Positions 39,001 to 44,681 of a stretch of DNA of 64,000 nucleotides are shown one piece after another; the stretch's first letter is position 1; the number at the start of each line of letters is the position of its first letter. The notes under the pieces are model-generated. The model was not told the DNA's origin, did not search any database, and saw only the letters and a list, made by a program, of their open reading frames with translations. The position numbers and the translations under genes are program-made. The stretch spans positions 372,001 to 436,000 of the forward strand of contig JAJOZX010000194.1 in the NCBI GenBank assembly GCA_023014485.1, given 5' to 3'. The DNA comes from Bathynomus jamesi (taxonomy: Eukaryota; Arthropoda; Malacostraca; Isopoda; Cirolanidae).

Positions 39001-42000
39001 TCTTTGTAATTTGTACTTGATTCTTTAATTATAATTATCAGTCTATGACCCTTCATAATGGATAGAGATTCAATAAAGAAGTCTGATATATTCAAGTATT
39101 TTACTGAAAGTTCAGATAAGAAACACTATGTTTGTATTTGTGAAGTTTCTGATGCTTCGGGAAATATTTCAACGTGTGGAACTAAAATTACCAAGCTCAA
39201 AGCAAAAAGCCTGATGTCTCCTCAAGAGCATATAATTTGAAAAACACTTGAGTCGATTACATCCTGAAATATCAAAAATGATGAAGAAAAGAAGCAAATG
39301 CTTGAGCTTTCAAGACCCAGTACTTCTGCCAGTTCAAAAACTAAAGCAAACCAGCAAAACATTACTAAATTTTTGATGTCTCAAAAAGTCACTATCTCAA
39401 TGACTACAGATAATTTTAAAAATAGCATAATTGAGTTAGTTGTTAAAGATTCTATGCCTCTATCTATGTTTGAAAAGCCAGCTATGCGCAGTCTACTAGA
39501 AGAAATGGCTCAGAAATTCAAGATTAGTTTAGATAAAGACAATATCCATCATTTAGTGATAGAAAAATCAAAAGAAGAAAAATTTGCTCTCAAAGAGCAA
39601 TTAAAAGGGCGCTTCATATATTTAAAAGTTGATGGTTGCACACGAATACGGACACATTATTTTGCCATCAATGTCCGATTTATTGATGATGATAATAAAA
39701 TCCTCACCCGCACTATAGCAGTAAAAGATACACATGCTCAGCAAACTAGTGACTACCTGCATGATCTAATTATGAGAACTCTGGAAGAGTACGGCATACC
39801 GAAAGAATTTGTGCTCTGCATTGTCAGTGATAATGCATCAAATATGATTAAAACTGTTGAGAAGTTGAATGATAATCAAGAGGCAACTTCAGAAGATGAT
39901 ATACAAACATTTGGTGAACATCATGATGATTCAACAGACACTCAGGAAGTGGCATCTTGTGTAGAAGAAATTGACAGTATTGTATCTGAAATTTCACACT
40001 TCTCCAGAATCAACCACATGCGTTGTGGTGCACATACCTTGCAACTTGCTATTTGCGATGATTGAGAGATAAACATGCTACCTCTCTCATAGGTAAGTTG
40101 AGACAGGTTGTAGTAGCAGCAAGAAACCCAAAAGTGGAAGAAATAATTAAAAGACGTGCAGGCAAGGTTGCTATTTTAGATCAACCTACTCGATGGGGCA
40201 GCACTTATTTAATGATAGAGCACTTATTAGAATTAAAACCTGTACTCTTGGACATGGCAAATTCAAATGTGAATCTTTCAGAAATAATGTGGGAACAAGC
40301 AAGAAGATTGGAAAGAGTACTGTGCCAGCCATATATAGTAACAAAAAAAATTCAAAGTGAAGATTTGACTCCCGGTCAATTTTTGAAAGAGTGGAAATCT
40401 TTGATGTATTTTCTTTCCAAGATAGAAGGCACCATAGCTGATGACATTAAAAGTTCCATGAAAGGAGAGAAAATATTTTACTTGATAATGAAGTATTGCT
40501 TGCTGCTGTTTATATAGATCCTAGATATAGATGCTTATTAACATCTGAACAGGTAGTTAAAGCCAAGGATGCCCTATGCAATATAGCAATCAGAATGAAA
40601 AGTAACCTAGACCTTTCAAATAAAGTCTCTCTATTAAGAGAGGAATGTGGAACCGAGATTATTGCATCATCATCAAATTCATCATCTCCTTCCACCACTT
40701 CTGATGTCAGCGAGTTTGATTTTGAAAAAATTATTGATATTCAACATGGTAAGAAATCAAAATGTCCTCGTTTAGAAAGTGAACTAATACCACCTCTCAG
40801 TCCAATGTGTACCCTCAAATTGCAAGTTGAGGAATCTTTTCCTGAGATTGAAAAATTTGACCGTTCGTCAAAACTGTCTTTTGAACAAGTAATAGAAAGG
40901 TATCCTAAAGTTATAAGAGATGTTGCAAATCTTCTAGTAGCTATGCCTTCAACACAAGTCAGTATTGAACGGCTATTTTCAGCACTGAAAATTTTAAAAT
41001 CTGATTTAAGGGCACGTATGAAAGAAGATATTGTTGAGGCTATGTTATTTTTAAGAACAAATGTTTATAAGTAAACTTAGATAAATAATTTTAATTCATA
41101 ATTTTTTTTATGGAAACAGATTTACAAGGAGAATATCTTGATTTTATGTTTAAAAATTAGTTTCCTACCTTAGCTACATTAGTAAAAATTTCTGCAAAAG
41201 TTATTATTTTGCTTTCATTTTTTAATACAAGGAGTATTATGATTTATGATACTGTAAATGTATCATTGAATTTGCAAACTTTTTAATTTTTTAATATGTA
41301 GTTTGAACTTTAAAGATAAAGTCTGATTTAAGGTTACACTTAAAAAAATATAATTGAGGCCATCTTGTTTTAAAAAAAAAAAATTATAAATAAACTTAGT
41401 AATTTTCATTTTCAATTATTTTAAGGAAACAGATTTACAAGAAGAATATCTTGATTTTATGTTTAAAATTAGTTTGATTATACCTTAGCTAGAATAAAAA
41501 AAATTTTGCATTAGTTTTCATTTGTTAATCCAAGGAGTAGTATTGATTTTATAAGCGTAGGGTAAATGATTTTGTAAATTTTCTTTTATAATATGTATTA
41601 GTAGTTTGAACTTTGACTTTTAGTTGAATTGCTTTTGTTAATTAAATTACAAAACTTTTTGACTAAAAGAAAATCTCTTTTTAAGTAAATAATATAACCT
41701 ATTAAAAATTTAAAAACTGAATTTTTTGAAATATTCAGCTCTTTTTCAAGCCAAGTTGGCTTTCATGAAGCTTTCAAGTTTCAACACTTAAAAAAAGATG
41801 CATATATTATCTCAGAAAGTTTGATTGTTACTATTTTCCATACGAGAATTCTTAAGTTTGAACTTTGAACTAATTAGGAGGCAAGTTTCTCTAATTTATA
41901 TAAGCTACCATTGTTAATAAATATTTAATATCATTTAGTTTTCATCATTTTCCTTTAGTTATTTAAATAACTTCATTCTATCATTATATTTGCCTAATTT

Positions 42001-43794
42001 AAAATCATAAGAAATTTAAATTTTGAGTATTAAAGTGATTTAATAATAAAATATTTTTGTGCAATATTTTAAATTGGACAATTAGTTATATAAATCTAGA
42101 TATTTATTTTATAATTAACAGAATTTACTATAAAAGAGCCGGAGCCAGACTGTAAAAAATTTCTGCTCCGGAGCCGGAGTCGGAGCCAGAAGTTTTTTTA
42201 CAGCTCCGAAACCCTGGGCCTATCCCCCTTTTTCTGTTAAGTTTCTTCCTTTTCCCTTTTCTTTCCTCCTTTTTAAGTTTCTTCATTTCTTTCTTTTCCT
42301 TTCTTTTCACCCCTTTCTTCCTTTTTCCTTCTCCTTTTTCTTTCTGCAGACCTGAAAAACTTTCTGGGACCAATGGTCCGATATTTTTTCCACCACAACC
42401 CACCTGCTTTTTTGCACTCTTGTCTTTAGTCAAAATGAACTTTTTTATTGTGTGAATAATAACTATCACACTTTCTTGAATAATATTTTAGTACTTCCGC
42501 TTTTCCCAAACTTTTTCAGTATTGCTAATATACTTAAACTTTTGAATATTAATGTAATATTTTCATATGACAATATTGTGAAAAATGTTATAATAAAGAA
42601 TAGTCATACAACAATTCAGGCATTATCTATAAAATTGATTGTAAACAATGGATTTCTTTTACAATGGACAGATGGGAAAAGATTTGAACGTGTGTGTAAA
42701 ACAAAACCAATATTTTGTTAGAATGAGACAGTCATTCAATGGCCTTTCTGTCCACTTGTCAGAGTTGTCCTATTGTACTGATTGGAATAATTCTTCAATT
42801 TTGTTTTACTCGAGCAACATTGTTAATAGAAACATTCTTGAGTTGCCATTATTCAACTTGCAAACAACTTCAACCTTAGCCATGGCCTTTTTTTCACTTG
42901 ATCCTGTTATTTTGAATTCATTCAGAACAGATTTAGATAAGAGCAGCAAGGTGCTAAAACTCTGGTAGCTATTCCATGTGAATTGTATGCTCTTAAAATA
43001 TTTTCTGCACCAATCATTTTTTTTCTTTGTGAGCGATATATAGTCTCAATCTTATTAATTTTAGTGTTCCTGAGGAATATCCTCAGATGAAAGCACTTGA
43101 GCACTATTTCATGTTTTCATTTTCCTCTGTGGTTATTTTCATCATAAATATTATTCGTGTGTTACAGCTTATTCACAAGTGTAGTAAAAGAATTTTCCCA
43201 AAACCTTTAAACAAAAGTGATAGGCCTAATTTTATTGGTCAATTCTCAAAACTTCTAAACTATTCTAATAAAGAATGAAATCTATCCAAATGAACTAATT
43301 TTGAACTAATTTTAAGGACATGTGTGGCTATGAAAATGTCATGCCTAACTCAAACTGTTCCCTTCTTATGAAGGGAAGTCTTATATAAAACAATTTTAAT
43401 TACTTACAGCACCACAAGTAACAATGCGATTGGTTTTTGGAGCCCAATCAATGCCAGTCACCCGGAAATCATGACCCTGCAGTGTTTCTTCCAACTTCCA
43501 CTCTTTTCCTATTCTAGCATAAATGTTGACTTCACTATTGTTTAAGCTCAATGCAACTTCTGGAATGAAAATAAATACAAGTTTTTTACACCTGTACTTA
43601 ATTTTAATCTAAAATTGATGACAAGCTGTTTATAATCACAACCTAAAATTAAAGACTACACAATACAATGCTGGCTGACTGTACTCTTATTAGCTGGGAG
43701 ATGCCACAATGGCTAATAATTACACCTAGACTGCATCAATTTTTTTTACATTAGTTACTGTAACCAGTTTATCTAGGCCAGAGGTTCCCAACCA

Positions 43795-43828
<34 letters not shown>

Positions 43829-44602
43829 ATCCTCCCAACCCTCAGGCTTATGATAAAACTTAAATATGTATATAAATATAAACTGAATTAAGAAATAGTG
43901 AATAGTGACCCTTCAAGACCCTACTTGAGGACCCCTGCAACTCTGATTTGGGTCAGGACCCAAGGTTGGGGAACCACTGATCTAGGCTTACAAGGTTCTA
44001 TATAGAAAAATGGAGGCATGTTAAATCATAATTCGCAAATAAGTAATGTACTGGTATAAAAAGATCCTAAGGAAAATCTAGGCCATGGATGGTAAGTGAA
44101 AGCCAAGAACCAGACCTGCGCAGTACTTTATAGTAATTTCCTTTTCCAACAAAAGGAACTTTTCAAGAAATTAAGCTCTCCCTCAGTATTTTATTATTAG
44201 CCTATGCTTTCATTATGTAAGCCCCCATGATACCAATCATAGCAAATTCAAAAGAAAATAATTACTGTCCAGTAACCTTTTAACCAGTGCAACAGGCACT
44301 AAATAAAAGGTTGACAGACAGACGGGTTAACTTGCTATTAAGAGCATTAATTTCCTTGTATGGTAATGGATTTAATGCCAAATAAGCCACATAGTCAACG
44401 TGTAAATTTGTGAAAACTTGTGATCCCATAATCAAGTGTGGTTTTAAATGGACATCAGAGGCTAGGTAGTTTTAGTATGGGTTGCCCATTCCAAAAAATT
44501 AAGAATGATGAGTAGTAGTAGTAATTGTAACTTACTTGAACTGTCACTATTCCAAGCATGGCAGGTAATTGGTTGAATTCCAAACTGATAAACTTCTGTC
44601 AT
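6778..44602 (-). CDS. ARPC1: ARPC1: Arp2/3 complex subunit 1 (WD40), eight-exon gene
   Basis: WD40 beta-propeller subunit of the seven-subunit Arp2/3 complex, which nucleates branched actin filaments in the cytoplasm. Exons on the minus strand are 44536-44602, 43408-43559, 25360-25468, 24885-25057, 21660-21777, 21088-21266, 19144-19247 and 6778-6976. They sum to 1101 nt, encoding 366 residues, close to the roughly 370 usual for the family. All seven introns are GT-AG and phases match at each join. Family-typical stretches appear in the expected order: [92 protein letters not shown] and HQNTIT. The start is the ATG at 44602, matching the family N-terminus. No frameshift or stop was seen, so the gene looks functional. 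Most of the intron sequence is transposon-derived. Confidence 0.95.
6977..8300. other. ARPC1 intron 7, proximal part: no coding content seen
   Basis: AT-rich intron with an A-tract at 7358-7377 and TAA runs near 7279 and 7812. ORFs here are short and show no family resemblance. Confidence 0.5.
8310..8860 (+). pseudogene. LINE reverse transcriptase C-terminal remnant
   Basis: The frame from 8307 contains [20 protein letters not shown] followed by a [16 protein letters not shown] stretch. This is the layout seen after the RT domain in jockey/CR1-type non-LTR elements (an LQKRAIRII-like motif, then an LKILKL-like motif). The frame closes at 8705, and 3' sequence without clear coding follows. 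5'-truncated and inactive, inside ARPC1 intron 7. Confidence 0.6.
8866..8939 (+). repeat. Two tandem copies of a 37-bp unit
   Basis: The unit containing AATAAAACTGTCAAAGTTGC and then ATTACTCTTT occurs twice in direct orientation at the 3' end of the LINE remnant. It may be the element's tail repeat. Confidence 0.7.
11240..11428 (+). pseudogene. Mariner/IS630-type transposase C-terminal fragment
   Basis: Encodes [20 protein letters not shown] and a helical tail ([12 protein letters not shown]). This is the region around the third catalytic aspartate (P-L-D-F) of mariner-like transposases. Only this last part survives, inserted in the CR1-like LINE and abutting a Tc1 fragment on the other strand. 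Confidence 0.7.
11430..11835 (-). pseudogene. Tc1-like transposase N-terminal fragment
   Basis: On the minus strand, a helix-turn-helix segment ([20 protein letters not shown]) is followed by [20 protein letters not shown], which carries the first catalytic Asp, and ends at [10 protein letters not shown]. The second and third catalytic residues are missing. It is fused tail to tail with the mariner fragment. Confidence 0.8.
13155..13207 (+). repeat. (TG)n microsatellite
   Basis: About 53 bp of uninterrupted TG dinucleotide. Confidence 0.97.
13285..17275 (-). pseudogene. Jockey-superfamily-like LINE (EN plus RT), decayed
   Basis: Read on the minus strand. The endonuclease start is near 17265 ([20 protein letters not shown]). 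The endonuclease core at 16295-16663 has [15 protein letters not shown] and GSSHHNLI, the latter with His where the family has Asp. RT pieces lie near 15290-15600. The palm at 14379-14636 has [20 protein letters not shown] and NADDSTLH, and the thumb at 14077-14330 has [20 protein letters not shown]. The tail reaches about 13285 ([14 protein letters not shown]). Frames shift repeatedly, so it is inactive. A deleted mariner sits at 14620-15283 without breaking the surrounding frame. The clade within the jockey group is uncertain. Confidence 0.8.
14620..15283 (+). mobile_element. Internally deleted mariner-type element with intact ends
   Basis: Near-perfect inverted ends begin CCGGGTGTCCCATTC and close with GAATGGGACACCCGG, flanked by TA at 14618-14619 and 15284-15285. 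The 664-bp body keeps the N-terminal DNA-binding half of a transposase (near 14750-15115: [40 protein letters not shown]). It lacks the catalytic domain. It is nested in the LINE at 13285-17275. Precise excision would rejoin the LINE frame as LSGRSITAVVDG. Confidence 0.88.
17790..17880 (-). repeat. tRNA-like repeat fragment
   Basis: On the minus strand, GGTCGGATAGTAGTTGGATG lies about 40 bp before GGTTCGGATCCC, resembling Pol III A and B boxes at tRNA spacing. No proper tRNA fold was established, so this is probably SINE-derived. Confidence 0.35.
18020..19143. other. ARPC1 intron 7, distal part: nothing recognised
   Basis: AT-rich intron up to exon 7. No paired termini, coding motifs or RNA genes seen. 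Confidence 0.45.
19144..19247 (-). CDS. ARPC1: ARPC1 coding exon 7
   Basis: 104 nt encoding [20 protein letters not shown], then [13 protein letters not shown] plus two bases. Acceptor TTCAG, donor GTAATT. It is followed by the 12.2-kb intron 7. Confidence 0.92.
19248..20171. other. ARPC1 intron 6, first half: nothing recognised
   Basis: Contains short direct word repeats (for example CTCATGACAC and CTCGCGACAG contexts near 19410-19685). No coding content or clear element ends. Confidence 0.4.
20174..20254. mobile_element. 81-bp Tc1/mariner-type MITE
   Basis: Inverted ends (CAGGAGTGACCAAAAATTAC and TAACTTTTGGCCACCCCTG) cover almost the whole element with about 25 bp between them. Flanked by TA at 20172-20173 and 20255-20256. 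It is the minimal form of a TA-inserting element, in ARPC1 intron 6. Confidence 0.85.
20257..21087. other. ARPC1 intron 6, second half: nothing recognised
   Basis: AT-rich. No coding region, tRNA-like box pair or repeat pair identified. Confidence 0.4.
21088..21266 (-). CDS. ARPC1: ARPC1 coding exon 6
   Basis: 179 nt encoding [23 protein letters not shown] and ITPNSLVAA. Acceptor AAAG after a T/A-rich tract, donor GTAAGT. Confidence 0.93.
21660..21777 (-). CDS. ARPC1: ARPC1 coding exon 5
   Basis: 118 nt encoding [20 protein letters not shown], then [10 protein letters not shown] and a short Ser/Thr stretch. Acceptor CTTAG, donor GTATTA. This is the loop segment before the next WD repeat in ARPC1. 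Confidence 0.92.
22440..24340 (+). pseudogene. CR1-like LINE remnant in ARPC1 intron 4
   Basis: Plus-strand pieces: linker near 22520-22610 ([20 protein letters not shown]), RT start near 22980-23110 ([24 protein letters not shown]) and palm near 23390-23480 ([22 protein letters not shown]). The thumb lies near 23540-23850 ([36 protein letters not shown]). The tail near 24195 has [14 protein letters not shown]. Stops and frameshifts interrupt it at several points. It lacks an endonuclease, so it is 5'-truncated. Confidence 0.78.
24885..25057 (-). CDS. ARPC1: ARPC1 coding exon 4
   Basis: 173 nt encoding 57 residues after a split glutamate codon. It contains [19 protein letters not shown] and [15 protein letters not shown], the most conserved part of the family. 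Acceptor AACAG, donor GTAAAC. Confidence 0.94.
25360..25468 (-). CDS. ARPC1: ARPC1 coding exon 3
   Basis: 109 nt encoding [15 protein letters not shown], then a stretch ending in [12 protein letters not shown], plus one base. Acceptor TTCAG, donor GTAAAA. It lies 17.9 kb from exon 2. Confidence 0.92.
25469..26480. other. ARPC1 intron 2, exon 3 side: nothing recognised
   Basis: AT-rich intronic sequence without coding motifs or paired ends. A mariner-like terminal word (TACAGGGTGTTCTAAAATTA) begins at about 26484 with no partner found. Confidence 0.4.
26524..27060 (+). repeat. (GTAA)n tetranucleotide array with 14-bp higher-order unit
   Basis: About 540 bp of GTAA repeats. In the middle (about 26630-26870) a GA is inserted every three tetramers, giving a regular 14-bp unit GAGTAAGTAAGTAA repeated many times. 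The edges are plain GTAA runs. Long open frames on the minus strand are artefacts of the repeat. Confidence 0.95.
27158..28533 (-). mobile_element. Full-length but inactive mariner/IS630-type element
   Basis: Ends CAGGGTGGGAGAAAAGT and ACTTTTCTCCCACCCTG match, with TA on the left. The right flank reads TG, so it may be mutated. Minus-strand transposase at 27293-27679 shows [20 protein letters not shown] then [12 protein letters not shown], with the third catalytic Asp. The second catalytic Asp is replaced: the usual QHDG reads QHGG. The upstream N-terminal half is degenerate. 1376 bp in ARPC1 intron 2. Confidence 0.85.
28862..29163. repeat. Inner hairpin, arms of about 92-98 bp
   Basis: CATGATGGAAGCCCGATGTG at 28866 is mirrored by CACATTGGGCTTCCATCATG ending at 29159. 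Pairing continues through CAGAGAGG / CCTCTCTG to ATCTGCT / AGCAGAT, with about 110 bp of loop. Confidence 0.85.
29211..29952. mobile_element. Tigger/pogo-type non-autonomous element
   Basis: Ends TACGCCTCCCCCGATTTATG and CATAAATAAGGGGAGGACTG are inverted partners, flanked by TA on both sides. The 742-bp interior has no transposase. CCTCCCC-rich ends with TA duplication are typical of pogo/Tigger elements. It interrupts the right arm of the foldback. Confidence 0.75.
30061..30127 (-). repeat. tRNA-Ser-like SINE segment
   Basis: On the minus strand, GGTGGCCTAGTGGTTAAGAC gives an A box and GTGGTTCAGATTCCACG a B box, with GGGCTGCTGAT resembling a Ser(GCT) anticodon region. No intact tRNA fold or terminator was seen, so it is a SINE remnant rather than a tRNA gene. 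Confidence 0.6.
30201..30272 (-). repeat. tRNA-Arg-like SINE segment
   Basis: On the minus strand, GGTGGTGTAGTGGTTAGCAT (A box), CTGACTACGAATC (ACG in the anticodon position) and GGGTTTGAGACCC (B box). Together with the Ser-like segment 75 bp away it suggests a dimeric tRNA-derived SINE. Confidence 0.6.
30309..30537. mobile_element. 229-bp mariner-type MITE in TA repeats
   Basis: GCATTCGAAAAGTTTCTCCG near 30310 is mirrored by GAGAGACTTTTCGAACGCAC ending at 30537. TA dinucleotides flank it within TA microsatellites. The interior has no full gene. Confidence 0.75.
30570..31540. repeat. Palindrome of four tRNA-containing repeat units
   Basis: Two units run leftward (tRNA-like parts 30673-30749 and 30945-31020) and two rightward (31123-31199 and 31393-31469). 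The unit period is about 270 bp and the centre lies near 31071. Each unit has a leader with GTAGGAGAATTACGACTTCT, the tRNA-like part, and a tail with TTCTTTACGTTAATTATACT. The tRNA-like part carries TGGTGTAGTGGTTATCA and GGTTCGATTCC boxes. In the copy at 31123 the anticodon stem-loop reads GGC. Confidence 0.85.
31123..31199 (+). repeat. tRNA-like core of a SINE-type unit
   Basis: Has an A box (TGGTGTAGTGG), an anticodon stem TCTGA paired with TTGGA around CTGGCAA, a T-arm CCCGGGTTCGATTCCCGGG and ends GAGG/CCTC. The acceptor stem mismatches and the multicopy context argue against a working tRNA. Confidence 0.6.
31545..32462 (+). mobile_element. Internally deleted mariner-type element
   Basis: Ends CAGGGCATCCCAAAAAAATG and CATTTTTTTGGGACGCCCTG, flanked by TA. 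The plus-strand ORF begins at the ATG at 31637 ([20 protein letters not shown]) and keeps the N-terminal helix-turn-helix domains ([20 protein letters not shown]). At about 32065-32105 coding jumps to the C-terminal part ([20 protein letters not shown]), losing the first two catalytic aspartates. The join is filled with GATGTGGATGTGGATATAGA-like repeats, as expected from aborted gap repair. Confidence 0.88.
32490..33850 (-). pseudogene. Penelope-like element 3' fragment, left copy (minus strand)
   Basis: The minus strand at 33604-33834 encodes [40 protein letters not shown] and [13 protein letters not shown]. This resembles the end of the GIY-YIG endonuclease of Penelope-like elements (ESA.I then NFNLS.G then a DP motif). 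The noncoding tail continues to about 32490 with a stem-forming stretch (GTGCTCAAGCAC). A mariner element at 32600-33524 interrupts it. A second copy faces the other way at 42640-43160. Confidence 0.55.
32600..33524 (+). mobile_element. Mariner-type element with a 308-bp inverted duplication of its 3' end
   Basis: Flanked by TA. The left 308 bp (32600-32907) is the near-perfect reverse complement of the right end (33214-33524), including the last part of the transposase gene. The normal 5' half is gone. On the plus strand the remaining transposase runs from about 32920 to 33412. It has [22 protein letters not shown] (second Asp), [17 protein letters not shown] (third Asp) and a stop at 33410. 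The first catalytic Asp region is missing, so it cannot encode an active enzyme. Confidence 0.9.
34200..37620 (-). pseudogene. Long uncharacterised transposon-type pseudogene with an expanded internal repeat
   Basis: Minus-strand coding pieces, in order. 37122-37583: [20 protein letters not shown] then a linker rich in charge. 36158-36607: [28 protein letters not shown] and [20 protein letters not shown]. The 14-bp array comes next, then a stretch at 35540-34500 including [26 protein letters not shown] and [15 protein letters not shown]. It resembles a family of large, multicopy, zinc-finger-plus-hAT-like proteins of unknown function in invertebrate genomes. Several stops and frameshifts show it is dead. 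Confidence 0.6.
35591..36150 (-). repeat. Forty perfect tandem copies of a 14-bp unit in a coding region
   Basis: The plus-strand unit TTCTTGTAACTGGC repeats exactly 40 times (560 bp) without visible mismatch. Because 14 is not a multiple of three, all three minus-strand frames stay open and give the same 14-residue cycle ([14 protein letters not shown]). The flanking coding sequence ([10 protein letters not shown] on one side, [15 protein letters not shown] on the other) contains one copy of the unit. The array therefore probably grew from a single coding word. Confidence 0.95.
37625..38509. other. Noncoding spacer between pseudogene and nested hAT
   Basis: AT-rich, no recognisable motif. 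The end of this stretch (GGCCTATC) is the target duplicated by the hAT at 38518. Confidence 0.4.
38518..42216 (+). mobile_element. hAT transposon, 3.7 kb, with perfect 8-bp TSD
   Basis: Ends CAGGGTTTCGGAGC and GCTCCGAAACCCTG are inverted. GGCCTATC is duplicated at 38510-38517 and 42217-42224. GGAGCCGGAG-type subterminal repeats lie inside both ends. A plus-strand transposase of hAT type occupies 39058-41074. About 1.1 kb of AT-rich sequence separates the gene from the right end. Confidence 0.93.
39058..41074 (+). pseudogene. hAT transposase (BED finger to dimerisation domain), frameshifted
   Basis: Starts [20 protein letters not shown] with a Cys-containing BED-like region, then a stop at 39238. 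39298-40065 carries the first RNase H-like part ([36 protein letters not shown]). A frameshift near 40060 leads to 40062-40517 ([20 protein letters not shown]). A second frameshift near 40490 leads to 40496-41074, ending in the hAT dimerisation motif ([20 protein letters not shown]). Three breaks make it inactive, but the motif set is complete, so it decayed fairly recently. Confidence 0.92.
42230..42350 (+). repeat. Pyrimidine-rich tract
   Basis: About 120 bp of TTTCCTTTTC-type sequence with few purines on the plus strand. No coding content. Confidence 0.8.
42640..43160 (+). pseudogene. Penelope-like element 3' fragment, right copy (plus strand)
   Basis: The plus strand at 42721-42968 encodes [20 protein letters not shown] and [20 protein letters not shown], the same family as the left copy at 32490-33850 but in opposite orientation. 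The 3' tail contains CCTGAGGAATATCCTCAGAT followed by GAAAGCACTTGAGCAC. This stem followed by GAAA recalls the hammerhead motifs in Penelope terminal repeats. The core is not canonical here. Confidence 0.55.
43408..43559 (-). CDS. ARPC1: ARPC1 coding exon 2
   Basis: 152 nt, acceptor CCAG, donor GTAAGT. It completes the lysine codon split from exon 1 and encodes 50 residues of the first WD repeat, including [18 protein letters not shown]. It ends on a codon boundary before the 17.9-kb intron 2. Confidence 0.93.
43779..43979. mobile_element. 201-bp hAT MITE in ARPC1 intron 1
   Basis: Ends CAGAGGTTCCCAACC and GGTTGGGGAACCACTG, with ATCTAGGC duplicated at 43771-43778 and 43980-43987. No coding content. 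Its ends match the Charlie-like type of hAT MITE. Confidence 0.92.
44536..44602 (-). CDS. ARPC1: ARPC1 coding exon 1
   Basis: Encodes the first 22 residues ([20 protein letters not shown], then SS) plus one base of the next codon. The donor is GTAAGT directly below 44536. A possible 3' splice site (CTAAG) lies about 5 nt above the ATG, so a 5' UTR intron is possible but unproven. Confidence 0.9.
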
Positions 44603-44681
44603 CTCTCCTTAGTTACAAAATGTACTTCTGGAAAAGAATAACTAAAGTGACAACTGTTTTATATAGCCGATATGACAAATA

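Larger units (their letters stand above)
33955..42410. mobile_element. Possible hAT-type element carrying the long pseudogene
   Basis: AGGGGTGGCAAAAATATTT at about 33955 has a partly matching inverse (ATATTTTTTCCACCACAAC) near 42390-42408. Possible 8-bp duplications (CTACCTGC and CCACCTGC) match at seven of eight positions. It would hold the pseudogene at 34200-37620 and the later hAT at 38518-42216. The ends are imperfect, so the boundaries are tentative. Confidence 0.35.
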
